A stretch of 64,000 nt of DNA from contig NC_023759.2 in the NCBI RefSeq assembly GCF_000499845.2, forward strand, positions 51,124,172 through 51,188,171. The letters are read 5' to 3'. The stretch comes from Phaseolus vulgaris (Eukaryota; Streptophyta; Magnoliopsida; Fabales; Fabaceae). Below are positions 1 to 11,375 of this stretch, in pieces. The notes below the pieces were generated by a model. It saw nothing but the letters and a program-made list of their open reading frames with translations, searched no databases and was not told the DNA's origin. Positions within the stretch are counted from its first letter, which is position 1, and each line of letters begins with the position of its first letter. Both the position numbers and the translations under genes were made by a program.

Positions 1-261
1 TTGGATTTTGTAAAGCTCATACAATACAATTCTTTCATGCGTAGCGTATCCATTTTATAAGGTGATTCAGCAAAAGAATAATGTGAAAAGGTTCTTTTTA
101 CACTCATTGGAATGTGTATACTTTCGTAGGGAGGAGAAGAGAGATAGGAAGGGTACAGAGAAAGAAATAAAGTTTAAAATGGGTATAGAAGTTAGAATGT
201 GAAAAACTTAAGGTTATTTAAATTGTACATACCCGTAGTTATGCCATTCTGATATTTACAG

Positions 262-495
262 GAATGCAGAAAGTGCATTTACACTAACAATGCTCAAGAG
301 GGTCTCCCAAATGAGGCGATAAAAAAGGTCCTCACGGCATCGTATGATACGGGAGACATTTGTGAGTTTCTCATTGATTTAATGACTTCAGAGGCGTACA
401 TAGATACGGTTTCCAGGGGATTTCATAAAAAGCTCTCAGAAGAAATAGAGATGTTTTACACTTGCTTGTCTGTAGATGATGGTGGTTGTACGTAG
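262..495 (+). CDS. Terminal exon of an unrecognised gene running in from the left edge
   Basis: A splice acceptor (TTTACAG) at 255-261 is followed by 77 open codons and a TAG at 493-495. The frame starts GAA TGC AGA and ends with Asp-Asp-Gly-Gly-Cys-Thr. The peptide is charged, with a CxxxC-like start (Glu-Cys-Arg-Lys-Cys) and a helical-looking middle, and I do not recognise a family. Its first 39 bases and the preceding intron recur at about 5347-5449, directly beside the 3' end of the intact PPR gene. The exon therefore probably belongs to the gene that converges on that PPR gene. In Arabidopsis the neighbour of PPR gene At4g14190 is, from memory, PRD1 (At4g14180); that identity is only a guess from gene order. 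The upstream exons lie outside the window. Confidence 0.4.
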   Translation, partial: ECRKCIYTNNAQEGLPNEAIKKVLTASYDTGDICEFLIDLMTSEAYIDTVSRGFHKKLSEEIEMFYTCLSVDDGGCT

Positions 496-566
496 CTTCA
501 GTTTTTCATCTCATCCATGGTACATTTGAATTTGACAAAGATGGCATAACTACCTATGTTGGTTTC

Positions 567-685
567 ATACAGTCATGCTACCAGTATGTTTTATGTCAGT
601 AAAGCAATGAGATCATTGTAAGTCCATTTTTTCCTTTCTGTCCTCAGGGTGAAGGGAAGAGTACACTTCTTCACAGCTTTTAAGA
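567..685 (-). pseudogene. Truncated copy of the 3' end of the PPR gene
   Basis: This stretch is nearly identical to 5454-5577, the 3' untranslated bases and last coding bases of the PPR gene at 5477-7410. The copy keeps the stop-codon region and roughly the last 30 codons, then similarity ends near 685. A two-base deletion in the CT run near 640 shifts the frame relative to the intact gene. No further PPR repeats follow, so this is a broken duplicate and not a gene. Confidence 0.65.
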
Positions 686-2076
686 CCAGTTTGAGTGTTA
701 TTTGTCTTCATTAACTGTTACAGTTACTTTTCCTCCCCTTCCATTAATATGATGATATCTATCCAAATCTATTTTCATTTATGGGTGTTCATTGTCTATA
801 TTTATGTAATAAACTGCATTGAATTAGTTTAGTTCCTACATATGCATTATTTTCCGTGTATGATAATTATTTATTGACAACGAAATTGATAAATACAGTT
901 TTAAATTACTTATATCATTTTTCTCTTCAGGAATTGGTTCAGTTCAAGGATTTGACAAGAAACCGCAGCAGTTGTAATGGCTATATTTGCTTCTCTAAAA
1001 ATGGAGAGTGAGGTATGTCACAAGTTGTGTACGTGTATAAATGTTTGGTTCACAACTAGATGTAAATAACCAGTTTATCAAATATATTAAAATGAGGATT
1101 TTATGTTTAACTTAATCTTATAAAAGTTTATAAGATGATGTTTACATCTATTTGAAATATCCTAATTTTTAGTTGATGTGAAATCTTGAACACATTCTTA
1201 CGTATAAATTGTTGGTAGTCTTGAGTGTGAGGGGTGTAAGATAGACAATTCGAATGATTCTGAATCGATATAAGATCTCTAACAAAATCCTTAAATCTTT
1301 AATTGTTCGGCATGGACTGTGATGAGAATAAGAACCAAGTGGGTTTATTTTTTTATTTTCAAAATTATAAAGTTGTATTCCTTAACTTTAAAAATTGTTA
1401 CATTGAATTTTAATTTTTATTATAATTATATTTCGCATAGTATCATATAATAAAACATTTGTTACTTTAATTTGTAATATTAATTTTTTAATTAAATTAA
1501 ATAAAAATTGAAAATATTAGTAAAGTAAAATAATAATAAATAAAACGAAAATACATGCTAGAAATTATGTGAAGGAACTTATGACTAATTTTATAAACTA
1601 TATCCTTCTACAAATTAAATTCTGCTTATTAAATACTTATGAAAGTATAAGGGATACTCTATTATGTATTAACTTATTCTCATTAATATGTAGCTTTCTT
1701 TTTTTTATATTGGTAGTTAAAACTTTTTCTACAATATGTTTTCTTAGTACCCTAGATTGAATACTCATGCCATAGACAAGCTCTGCTCATTTTAATAATA
1801 AAAATAAACAAAAATATGAATCTAGTCAAATATTTAATAGATTTTTAAAAAATTAAGATCCTAATAAAATATTATGTAGATTTTATTTAAATTTAAAATA
1901 TCGATTAAATGGAAAAAAGAAAAAAAAATAAGCACTATTTTGTAGAAACAATTAGTATGAAATTTATCATAACAATATTACTATTTTGTGAAAAGAAATT
2001 ATAATAACAAACTATGATAAAAATACATAAAAGAGTTACATTTATTTTTTCTACAAATCAAACATTTGTAAGAATT
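686..2076. other. Intergenic, AT-rich, with one exon-like scrap
   Basis: No complete gene is visible. At 931-1010 a pyrimidine-rich acceptor (TCTTCAG) precedes 26 open plus-strand codons ending in TGA, followed by a donor-like GGTATGT; this could be a remnant of the same unknown plus-strand gene. At 1110-1220 there is a degenerate copy of the dispersed legume repeat (its 'TTGATGTG..ATCTTGAAC' end is readable). The rest is A/T-rich spacer. Confidence 0.4.
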
Positions 2077-3231
2077 CTAACATGGCAAAGATGTAGCTCC
2101 AGGTCCACATGGACGAAGAGTATCCATGTATGAAATAAAAGAAACATAGTATTTATATTTGTTTTCACATATTTCCTTAATCTTCATGTAGTTTTCACCA
2201 GTCAAGCCATAACTGTAGATATATTTTTCAGTAGCAAAAATGAGAAGTTCACCATTCATAACCGTGAACCCTGTGATTGTAGGATATTTTTCCTTCAAAC
2301 CCATTTCTTTTGTTTTTATCTTCACAATTCTCCTCCACTTACTTGTTTTATAATCTTTCAGAATCCAAACTTTGAAAGTAGATCTTTTAAGTCTTACCAA
2401 GCAAATGGAGGAACTTGCCATTGACACCTTGCCCCAGTTGAAAATGCTCATGTCACACTTCTTATCCGTTGAGCTCTTTCTAGCAGGTTTGGACAACTTG
2501 AGCATTGTGGAGGTTCCATTTTTGAGATTGTAGGACATTATATAGGGTTCAAAATAAGGGCTCCCTTTAGTGATGTAAGAGCCACAATCTGAAATGAAGT
2601 GGATGACTCCATTGTCATGCACAGGCATGTTAAACTTCATGTTTCTACCACCTGCACAAAAACCCTTTTCCATTGTTTTCCACGATCCTTCCCGAGGCTT
2701 CAAAATTTTGCATGCATAATCTGAAGACCAATCGGTTGGGGTTTCAAAATGAACCACCATGTAATCATCAAACTCGTCATAACACTCCAACAACATGATC
2801 ATAACATGTGCACGTGCATTCAAATTTTCTTCATCATGAGTGGGTAAAGAAATTGGTAATTGAGACTTTGTAGCTGGGTTGCAAATGTAAAACTCAGTAG
2901 GTGTCTTATCTGTTGCACGACAAAGTATCAATCCCTTGATTGAAGCTACAATTTGACTGGATTTTGATAGGAACTGGAGAACCTCATCAGACACACCTGA
3001 TCCTGGTTGCGAAGGTAATGGATGCAACCTAATATCTTCGTTGCACGGCCTCTCTAGTTGTAAGAAGAAACATGTATCATCTCTTTTCAACGAATTATGA
3101 ACATGATTCACTAGGAAAAAGCCTTCTTCTGGAAGATTGCAGAACCCCTTGTTGACAGCTTTAAATCGGTAAAGAGATTTTGCTGGCAAATAAGTACAAA
3201 TAGGAAATATCTCGCTTGAAATCATAGCCAT
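2077..3231 (-). CDS. F-box-like protein with F-box-associated (kelch-type) C-terminal region
   Basis: This intronless gene encodes 384 residues. The N-terminus (residues 5-30, with Leu-Pro-Ala-Lys-Ser-Leu-Tyr-Arg-Phe-Lys-Ala-Val) resembles helices 2-3 of a plant F-box. The usual leading 'LPxDLIxEIL' helix is shortened to SSEIFPICTYLP, so the domain looks degenerate. Residues 90-360 have the alternating 'CNPATKSQ', 'YKTSKWRRIVKI' and 'LIFATEKYIYSYGLTGE' strands typical of the F-box-associated interaction domain. Such proteins usually recruit substrates to an SCF (SKP1-cullin) ubiquitin ligase; the target is unknown. The ATG chosen is the first in the frame, and a stop precedes it. F-box genes of this class turn over rapidly, and this one sits between the two copies of the duplicated PPR-end segment, so it may have arrived or duplicated locally. 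Confidence 0.72.
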   Translation of the reverse strand: MAMISSEIFPICTYLPAKSLYRFKAVNKGFCNLPEEGFFLVNHVHNSLKRDDTCFFLQLERPCNEDIRLHPLPSQPGSGVSDEVLQFLSKSSQIVASIKGLILCRATDKTPTEFYICNPATKSQLPISLPTHDEENLNARAHVMIMLLECYDEFDDYMVVHFETPTDWSSDYACKILKPREGSWKTMEKGFCAGGRNMKFNMPVHDNGVIHFISDCGSYITKGSPYFEPYIMSYNLKNGTSTMLKLSKPARKSSTDKKCDMSIFNWGKVSMASSSICLVRLKRSTFKVWILKDYKTSKWRRIVKIKTKEMGLKEKYPTITGFTVMNGELLIFATEKYIYSYGLTGENYMKIKEICENKYKYYVSFISYMDTLRPCGPGATSLPC

Positions 3232-3401
3232 AGCTGGGTGAGGTTAGTGTGAGAAGCGGAGAAAAAAAGTGAGAAGTAGAGAAAACTGTGTAGGCAAATT
3301 AAAAAAAGAGATGATATGATATCTGTAAAACTCAATTTTATAGTTGGATGAATATATATAGATATAGATAAAAAAAATTATTAACCAAGATAAGATAAGA
3401 A

Positions 3402-3975
3402 AATTTTATCTATATACATACAATTAAAAAATATTAATAAAAAATCTTGATTTTTTTTAATTAATATTTATTTGCACATTTTAAAACAGAAAAAATATGA
3501 TAATATCAAAATTTTATCATTAACAAAATCTCAAACAAAATATTATATAATACATTTTGAAAAGATTTCAAATTTTAGTCAAATAAAACCCTCTATATTT
3601 TAGTTTTGATAGCAAATGATAATCAACTTTTATTCTTAACTAATATTTTGTGTTCAGTTTAAAATTATTTATAGTTTAATGATCATGAATATATAAAAAT
3701 AGGAAAAACAAGTACTGTTAAGAAAAATTACAAAGATAATTTTTTTTTTATCTATATACATACAATTAAGAAAGTATTAACATAAAATCTTGATTTTTTT
3801 TAATTAATACGTTTTTCTTATTGGTGCGGTCAAAAATAAGGAAAAAGTGATAACATCAAAATCATCATTAAAAAAATCTCTCCAAGAAAATATTATATAA
3901 TACATTCTAAAAAGATTTCAAATTTTAGTAAAAAAAAAGCCCTTTTTATTTTAGTTTTGATAGCAATGATAACTA
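3402..3975. repeat. Tandem duplication of about 230 bp, two diverged copies
   Basis: The segment at about 3402-3628 recurs at about 3748-3975, offset by roughly 345 bases. Both copies contain, in order, TATCTATATACATACAATTA, an ATCTTGATTTTTTTTAATTA stretch, TATTATATAATACATT, AAAGATTTCAAATTTTAGT and TTTTAGTTTTGATAGCAA. They differ by many substitutions and small indels, so the duplication is old. No coding potential is visible. Confidence 0.7.
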
Positions 3976-5346
3976 TTTGATTGATGAGATTGATATTTTG
4001 AAAATCCTGCAAATTCAGTAACCAAATATTTTAATTAAAATGTGTAGTTTATTACAATCTCATAATGATTTTAGATTGAATTTTTTATTCTTAAGTAATA
4101 TATTTTATATTTTAAGATTATTTTATATTTGATCGAAGATGTTTTAAGGAATTAATATATGGCATAAGCAATTCTATATCAATTTAAAAACAGTAAATAT
4201 ATCAAAAGTATTTAGTTAGTATCTTACAATATAATAATTTGTTAACAAATCATTTCTTCATAAATTTTTATTCTATGAATATCATCAATAGAATTTAATA
4301 TCCATAACAAACTATATTATATATGTATATAGATATATAGAGATATATAGTTATAGATATAGATATGAATATATATAATATAAATATAAATATAGATACA
4401 TAAATATACGTCCTTTTTCATTTTTTTTATTAGTTTCAGTCATTCAAATATGTTCCAATCTCTCCCTAAAACTGTTTTAATTAATAGACAAAATGAAAAA
4501 TCTGAATAAAATATAAAAATTACTTATTTGAATTAAAATTGTCACACAACAGATATTAAACTAATAAATAATATATTTATAAGGATTAAAATAAAAAAGT
4601 TTCTTATTGGACATTGAAAAGATTATAATTTTTTATTTTTAAAAGTAGATATATTTTCACTTTTTGAGTAAGTTGTAATTTAAAATGATCCACGATGACT
4701 AGTTAAACTTTTTTTATATGACACATGATTATTTATTATTTATTTTTTATTGAGTGAAAAATAAAATAATTTTATTTTTTAAGTAGATCATATGAAATGA
4801 TGAAATATTCCAAAATACTCCATTGTATTAATAAAATGAGATATATTAAATAAAGATAGAATCGAAAAAAAATTGTGTATATCAAAAACTGATTATAATG
4901 AAAAATCTTCTTTATATATAAGTATAGATTAGATATCAATTTAAAAATTATTTATCAATAATAAAAATTAATTTAAATATTAATAAAAAAAATTAATTTC
5001 TAAATTAATATTTGATTTTGTTAATATAGTATTTAATTATTTTTTATTTCTAAAATTAATTTTATTTAATAATTTTCTTTTATTGATGGTTCTTCTTATA
5101 CCACGCCCACCTGATGGAGTATTCAATTCCATCCGAAAAGGTTGATATCTTGAGTGACTAAAGTCTGTTCTTTACTGACACCCTTTCCTTAATTTTGCAT
5201 CTTCTCACCAAGAAAATTATATTTTACACCCATTAATGGTCTTTCCTAAATATTTAAAACAATGAGTTTTAAATCCTAAATCTTGCATGCTATCCTACCA
5301 GGGTTTGTGGATTGGCAAAGCTTCCTTGTTTCATTGAAACCATCGT
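3976..5346. other. AT-rich intergenic spacer
   Basis: No gene is supported. A degenerate TATAGA/TATAAA microsatellite runs from about 4310 to 4410. From about 5080 the base composition becomes less AT-rich (5100-5340), but no open reading frame of note appears. Confidence 0.5.
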
Positions 5347-5476
5347 AGTTAGAATGTGAAAAACTTTAAATTGTACATACCCGTAGTTATGCCATTCTGA
5401 TATTTACAGGAATGCAGAAAGTGCATTTACACTAACAATGCTCAAGAGGATCATACAGTGATGCTACCAGTATGTT
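5347..5476. repeat. Second copy of the duplicated terminal-exon and PPR-tail segment
   Basis: 5347-5449 matches 190-300 almost base for base: the intron end, the TTTACAG acceptor and the first 39 exon bases. The sequence then jumps to a match with 567 onward. About 265 bases, covering most of the exon at 262-495, are missing here. The exon copy is therefore cut short while the neighbouring PPR gene is intact, the reverse of the situation at 190-685. Confidence 0.75.
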
Positions 5477-7410
5477 TTATGTCAATAAAGCAATGAGATC
5501 ATTGTAAGTCCATTTTTTCCTTTCTCTGTCCTCAGGGTGAAGGGAAGTGTACACTTCTTCACAGCTTTTAAGAAAATGACCTTTCCCAAATGCAGTAAGG
5601 ACCAGAGAATCTGTTTTCAATTCTACTACTCTGTCCAGATACCCCATTCTTCTCCATGATTCTAAAGCTCCTCTACCATCAAAACCAATTCTACTGGCAT
5701 CCAATACAATTCCAATAGTCACAATATCAGGCCCCAACCGATTGATTCGCAGTTGGGACAGTAAAATTCTCAAATGCCTGAAATCTTTCATCTTCACATA
5801 AGCCAACATGATAATATTTGCAAAGGCAACATTCCAATTAATCTTGGCATCTTGCATTTCTTTAACAACTATATCCATACCTTTTTTACTCAAGAGACAT
5901 GCATAAGAAAGGAGACGGAGACACCAAACAAGGTCACTCTCACCAAATGCTGAACATAAATCTAGTGCCAGGTCTTCTAGTCGAGAAAACATATAGTTCT
6001 TGATATAAACTTCAGCCATTTTTCTTATGAAATCGTCCTCTAGACATGATTTTGAATTCAAGACTTTTCTGAAAAAAAATTCCATCTTTTCAACAATCCC
6101 AAATGTGGTGTAAGCCTTTAGCATTGCAACAAAAGTAGAAGATTGCAGTCTCATTCTCTTTGAAAGCATTCTCTGGTATAGCTTTTCCATTCTCTGGAGA
6201 ATCCCAGCTCGAGCATACTCCTGGATAAGTATATTATAAGTGATATGATCAGGAGAACACCCTTCCAACTCCATCTTTTTCACACACTCACCCATCTCAT
6301 CATACAGTTGAAATTTCCCATAGGCTCCAATCAAACCATCATAGGTTTCAGAATCTGGGTCTAAGCCAGATTCTTTCATCTCATCTAAAAACCGCAAAGC
6401 ATCACTGAACTTACCAGCTTTGGATAATCCATGAATTATTGGATTGTAAGTGTCCAAAGAGGGCTTCATACCTTGAACTTTCATCTCTTGAAATGCAGAT
6501 AAAGCTTCTTCCATCATTTCATCTTCACATAACAAGCCTATTATCTTGTTATAGTTGAACTCACTAATCCGTGATTTCTCAATTTCCTTCCACATATCAA
6601 ACACCTATTAATGCAACGTGCTAAGAAAGTAAGGACTCAAAATTCACAAAGGAAGAAATGATACTAAAAACAGTGTCATAAAACAGATTCGGATGGAATA
6701 GACCATAAATTTGGTGCCCAAGTGTTACTCTCTCTTCTAAGTAATTCCCAAAGTACCAAAGCTATATAAGTAAGTATTCAATATCTCCCAGTTTTGTTTT
6801 TATGTTAACATATTTTTACTACCGTTCAGTGACCAATGAAGGGCTTTCCAATAATTGGAAGACTACTTAGCATAATTCCTAAAACTCTGGGGATTATTTA
6901 CAATGAAAGGCTGATACTTTACAATGAAATTGATGGTTAATTTGGAACAAAAGCAACAATAAAGTCTACCCCGGAGCAATTAAGACCCTTTTAGGCAAAG
7001 CTATCAAATTTGTCACAAAAATTGAAGATTGGCATAAGGGTCTCTACCTGAAGGATTTCCACGAACCTAGAGGCATTCTTAAGGAACCTGACAGCAGCCC
7101 AAAAATGATCTTTGGACCAGTCTCCATCTTGGGCGAGTATGTACATTGGGTTCGAATCCTCCCTCTCAAGCTTTGCAAGTAAGGCTCTGAGGCTGTCATG
7201 GTGATGGTAAGTCTCAACCAGAAGGGTTCTGTGCTTCGAGTCTGAAACTGTGTCACCGAATGCGTGGCAAATTTGAGTGGTGAGGCATGGGAATGTGGCA
7301 AAGGGTTTTGGGAAGAAGGTGCTGCAACTGCTCTTCCTTCCTCTGCAATTGGGATTCAACTTCAACGCCAACACACACTGATTCTGACTGTGAGTCATAG
7401 CATTCACCAT
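5477..7410 (-). CDS. P-type pentatricopeptide repeat protein, probably organellar
   Basis: Two exons: 7410-7048 (121 codons) and 6604-5477. The splice is CTTCAG/GTAGAG to TTAATAG/GTGTTT in phase 0, giving 496 residues. The N-terminal 40 residues are rich in Ser, Arg and Lys and poor in acids, with a Cys-Arg-Gly-Arg-Lys-Ser stretch, consistent with a plastid or mitochondrial targeting peptide. PPR motifs are clear from about residue 135 to 280 (for example Thr-Tyr-Asn-Pro-Ile-Ile-His-Gly-Leu-Ser-Lys-Ala-Gly-Lys), with weaker repeats to about 470. There are no E or DYW extensions, so it is P-class and expected to bind organelle RNA for processing, splicing or stability. Length and gene order fit Arabidopsis At4g14190, but that match is recalled and was not aligned. 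Part of its 3' end is duplicated at 567-685. Confidence 0.82.
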
Positions 7411-10400
7411 TTTTCTTTCTACATTTCAATTTTCAATCCAATTGGGTTTTCATTAGGTTTTGGGTGCATCCTAATAATCATATTCTATATTTTTCAAACT
7501 CCCCCTTGTCTATTTTTTGTTTTATAAATGTTCACATAATTTAACATATTTATCAAGTATCATATATAAAACTAAAAATATTGAAAAGCAATTAAATAAG
7601 ATAATATTTTTTATTTACATAAAATAAAATGTGTCTATCATTAAAAAGAAACTTGTTAAATTTAACTAATTTTAAACACCAAAATAATTAATTACTATTT
7701 CACTAAATTAAAGACTATTTTAGATTTTAAAAATTATAAAATATATTAATATTTAAAATAATTTTTATTATTAATAAAATTATAAAATAATTTTTTAAAT
7801 TATATCTAAATTATTAAAGTTTTAATTATTAATATTTTAAATTTTAAATTAGTGTCAATTTTTATGCATTTTTATTAATAATGCAAATTATTTTAAATAT
7901 AATAATTTTTTAGTTTCTAAAATAATATTTAATTTAATTATTTAGTGATTAATTATTTTTTCTCTAAATTTAATTGTTATTTAATAAATTTATTATAATT
8001 TGAGATGAAATCATTTAATTCTGATAAAAAATTAAATGAAATGTAGAATAAAAATGTTACTTAATATTCACATAAGTGTGAATGTTATTTATATGTATAT
8101 AAGTATTAAATAAATAAATGAAAAATAAAGTATAATTAATAAAAACATAATATACTCATATTGGAATTGTATTATTATTGCATAAACATGATGGGGGAAA
8201 AATCAACCGAAGCTGATATTTTGAGTCATTCTATTTTTTTTTTAACCAAAATAAACAATAATGAAATCTAGCTAAGTCATGAATAAGAATAAGAATAAGT
8301 GGGATTTTCATAAATAGTCAAAGTAACGTAGAGTTAGAATGTATGAAAATAAGTTTTGGATTCTAAAAAATTTGAAATAATTTACTTGACTTATATATTT
8401 AATATAAGAGTATAAAAATTATTTATAATATAATAATATTATTAAAAAATTTAATATTGTTACACCAATGTTTGTTATTAAGTTCAAAATTGTAGTTAAT
8501 AATTAGAATTACTCTTTCATTTAAAAATATATAATTTAAATGTCACCATTTTAGAAGTAAAAATACATTAAATACTATTATTAATCATTTTACAAATATA
8601 AGAAAAGGAGATGTCGATAATAATAAATATCTTTATTTTTCACATAAAATCAAGGGCATTATTATTTTATTTAGTCATATATATATGCTCTTATGTTTAT
8701 AGTTTTATAAAAATTTAAAAATAGGAGTGTCTATTAACATAAGATCATGTAGGTGTCCAAAATTTAAAATAGATTATTATTCCAGTATTGCAAATATTAA
8801 TCAAATTTATTTATTTTCTTCAAAAAAAATTTAATACTCTACCAATCTAGTCTTACTTATCATTTTACACTTAAAAAAATCATTATTTTTTTACAAAATC
8901 AAATTTATTATATAACTTTTTTATTATAATCATAAAAATAAATTATTTTGAATCAACATGAAATTTTTTTTTTACTCAAATAAAATCATACTTATACATA
9001 TAAATATTTATTATTATATAATATATAGATTTTACATTATTAGTTCTGAATACGATAAAAAACACAAAAGTAGTACTCCAAAGGACATTAATGACATACT
9101 AGGTATAATGTATGGTATTTTTAGCTAATTTGAAACGTGTCATTCTTCTTCAATGATAACATGGTGCTTACAAATTAAATTGTATCATTATCAATTATGG
9201 TGCACCTATGATGTTTAATTCCAAAAGTACCAATTTCACCATTGTTATCCATAGCCTATATCTTCTTTGATCTTCATCATAGGTTCATGCTATAATTAAG
9301 TGATTGAGAAAGAAGGGTCTCATCACTGCTCAAGTGATGAATAATGAAATCATAGATTTGTATGATATTTTTGATTGCTTGGTGAATCTCAACCATCTTC
9401 ATCTTCATCATTATGAACAAATTTAGTTGCATCCAGCAGCATCACCAACTACTAATCATACACTATCATCTCATTGTATAATCCATTGATTCATGCACAA
9501 TCTGAAGCCACCCAAAAGACCAATGCTTCAATAATATAATACCCTTTATCCAATGTAGAGAGACTGATTCAAAGTTTTTTTATTTAAAAGGAAAAGCAAA
9601 ACATTATTGCAGAAACACATCAATTATATGCAAGAGCTTTTTGTACTCACATTCTTGTTTTCTTACTAAAATAAAAACAAACAGACAAACAAATTTAGAA
9701 ACACGCATGCTGGAAAAAAGGAAGAGGTAATTTAATTTCCCAACAACCCTATGCAAATTATAATCTGCTCCATTATGTTAAAAACTGCTATATTATATAG
9801 GAATTAAAACACATTTAAGTAAGGTAGCATCATAGGTTATTTCATAGTAAAGGTTCAAGATTCTCTCTATTGCTAGCTGGATTCCCATAAATATAGTTTC
9901 CTATTAACCTAACTTATACTATTTCAAATTATTTATAACTGTATTTTTAGTAGAAACAAACTTTTAGAAACTCTTCACAAATACATGAGGCTTTTCTATG
10001 GCAATGCTAAATATTGCTTCATTTTCTTTTGCCATTTACAACCTGTTTACTACATAGAGGAGTTTGATTTAAAGAGAAGGTGCATTATTTTCATGTTAGC
10101 ACTCTTTAGAACAAGGTTATATTCTTATACAAATATTTTCCCTTTTAAAGAAACATCAAATAAAAAAACTATCTGTATTCAATATTTTAAAAACATAAAA
10201 ACGAATTCAAAATTTATCATAAACATAAAATAATTGGTTAAAGCCAATGTTAGGCAATTTTCCAATTTCTTTTGTAGCAATAATTTGGTGTGATCATTAC
10301 CACAATCTCTGACACTGTAGGACAATGGATAGTTCTGGTTCCAATGCTGTGCTCTTGGAGAGCTATTTTGTGTGATCTTATCCACTGTTCGATGGAGTTA

Positions 10401-11300
10401 TCTCAAAAATATCATCACAACTGTAGCATTGGTCAGGTGCAGCTGGAGATAGCTCATATAACCATATTCAAACACTACAAAAAATTCCCATTAATTAGTT
10501 AAGGATATAAAAATCAATGTTACATTTGTACAGTGTTTTTTTTCTCTTCTTTATTTCAGATTCAAAGTTGTTGTCAGTACTGAATATCGCAGCAGACAAA
10601 ATTGAAACCTAGCCTGAAGCTATGTAGGTGAAAGAGTTGAAGCATGAGTTAAGGGATAAGCATGCCACAACACCATTGTTGCTCTCGTGAACTTCTGAAT
10701 ACTGTCAGAACCTTTAAAATTCATTAGAGTGCTTATTTTGCAATAGATAATGTACCCTTATGGTCCATAACATTAGATTCTGATTCAACTTCAGGTTCAA
10801 TTAGGATAAACTGATATGATTAATAACAAAATTGATTAAATTATCTAATCTTTATTAATTTTTTAGGGTGTGTAAGTAAAGCTTTATCATCTTTGAGGAT
10901 TCAGAATGAATTATTACAAGAGCCATGGAGAAGTAAAATACCAGTTGTTTGTTGCACTTATTCTCCTTTTATTCCTTCCGTGGAAGCACTTCCAGTTGGC
11001 ATCCACACACAGCCTGATTTTCCTCCTAATTTCATTTTACTTTTCCAAATCATATACTAAAATGGGGACCTACGCATATATATACACACACACTTTGAAC
11101 ACAAAAGAATCATGATTTGGCTCTTCAGCCAACTCATTACACAACACAAAAACCAATACTAGCGTAATTAATAATCTAACTTTCAAACAAAAGCTTCCAG
11201 CTTTCAATACTTGCAAAGCTGGCACCACTAATCAATTCTCACGCGTCCCATCATCCCATTCCCACCATACGCAACACACTCCATATTCCATCTCCTTCTT
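7411..11300. other. Long gene-free spacer
   Basis: The stretch 7540-9100 is extremely AT-rich with no supported feature. From 9240 to 10720 the composition is more balanced and there are short open frames (9985-10233, 10290-10502), but they lack recognisable domains and splice context. A perfect 8 bp stem with a 5-base loop lies at 9320-9340 (TCATCACT and AGTGATGA). This part could hold a non-coding transcript, but nothing shows it. The last few hundred bases are the upstream region of the XTH gene. Confidence 0.45.
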
Positions 11301-11304
11301 TATC

Positions 11305-11316
11305 ACATATATATAC
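11305..11316 (+). promoter_or_regulatory. TATA box of the XTH gene
   Basis: A CATATATATAC element lies about 60 bases before the ATG at 11376. It is followed by a CA-rich, CT-rich leader (ACACAACACAACAC) typical of a plant 5' untranslated region. The position fits a short leader of about 30-35 bases. No element was tested for function. Confidence 0.5.
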
Positions 11317-11375
11317 TCTTCTTTGCATCACAACACAACACAACACAAACACACAACATTTACATCTCTCTCAAC

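Noticed and set aside
7264..7527. Plus-strand open frame opposite the first PPR exon
   Set aside because: It overlaps the PPR first exon antisense and its extension is AT-rich promoter sequence.
9320..9340. Perfect 8-bp hairpin, considered as a microRNA precursor
   Set aside because: The stem is far too short for a plant pre-miRNA and no known miRNA sequence was recognised nearby.
9985..10502. Short open frames of 70-82 codons on the plus strand
   Set aside because: No domain, no splice context and no conserved neighbour; length is expected by chance in this spacer.
10906..11115. Plus-strand open frame of 69 codons before the XTH gene
   Set aside because: It lies in the XTH promoter region and encodes a hydrophobic peptide with no recognised relative.
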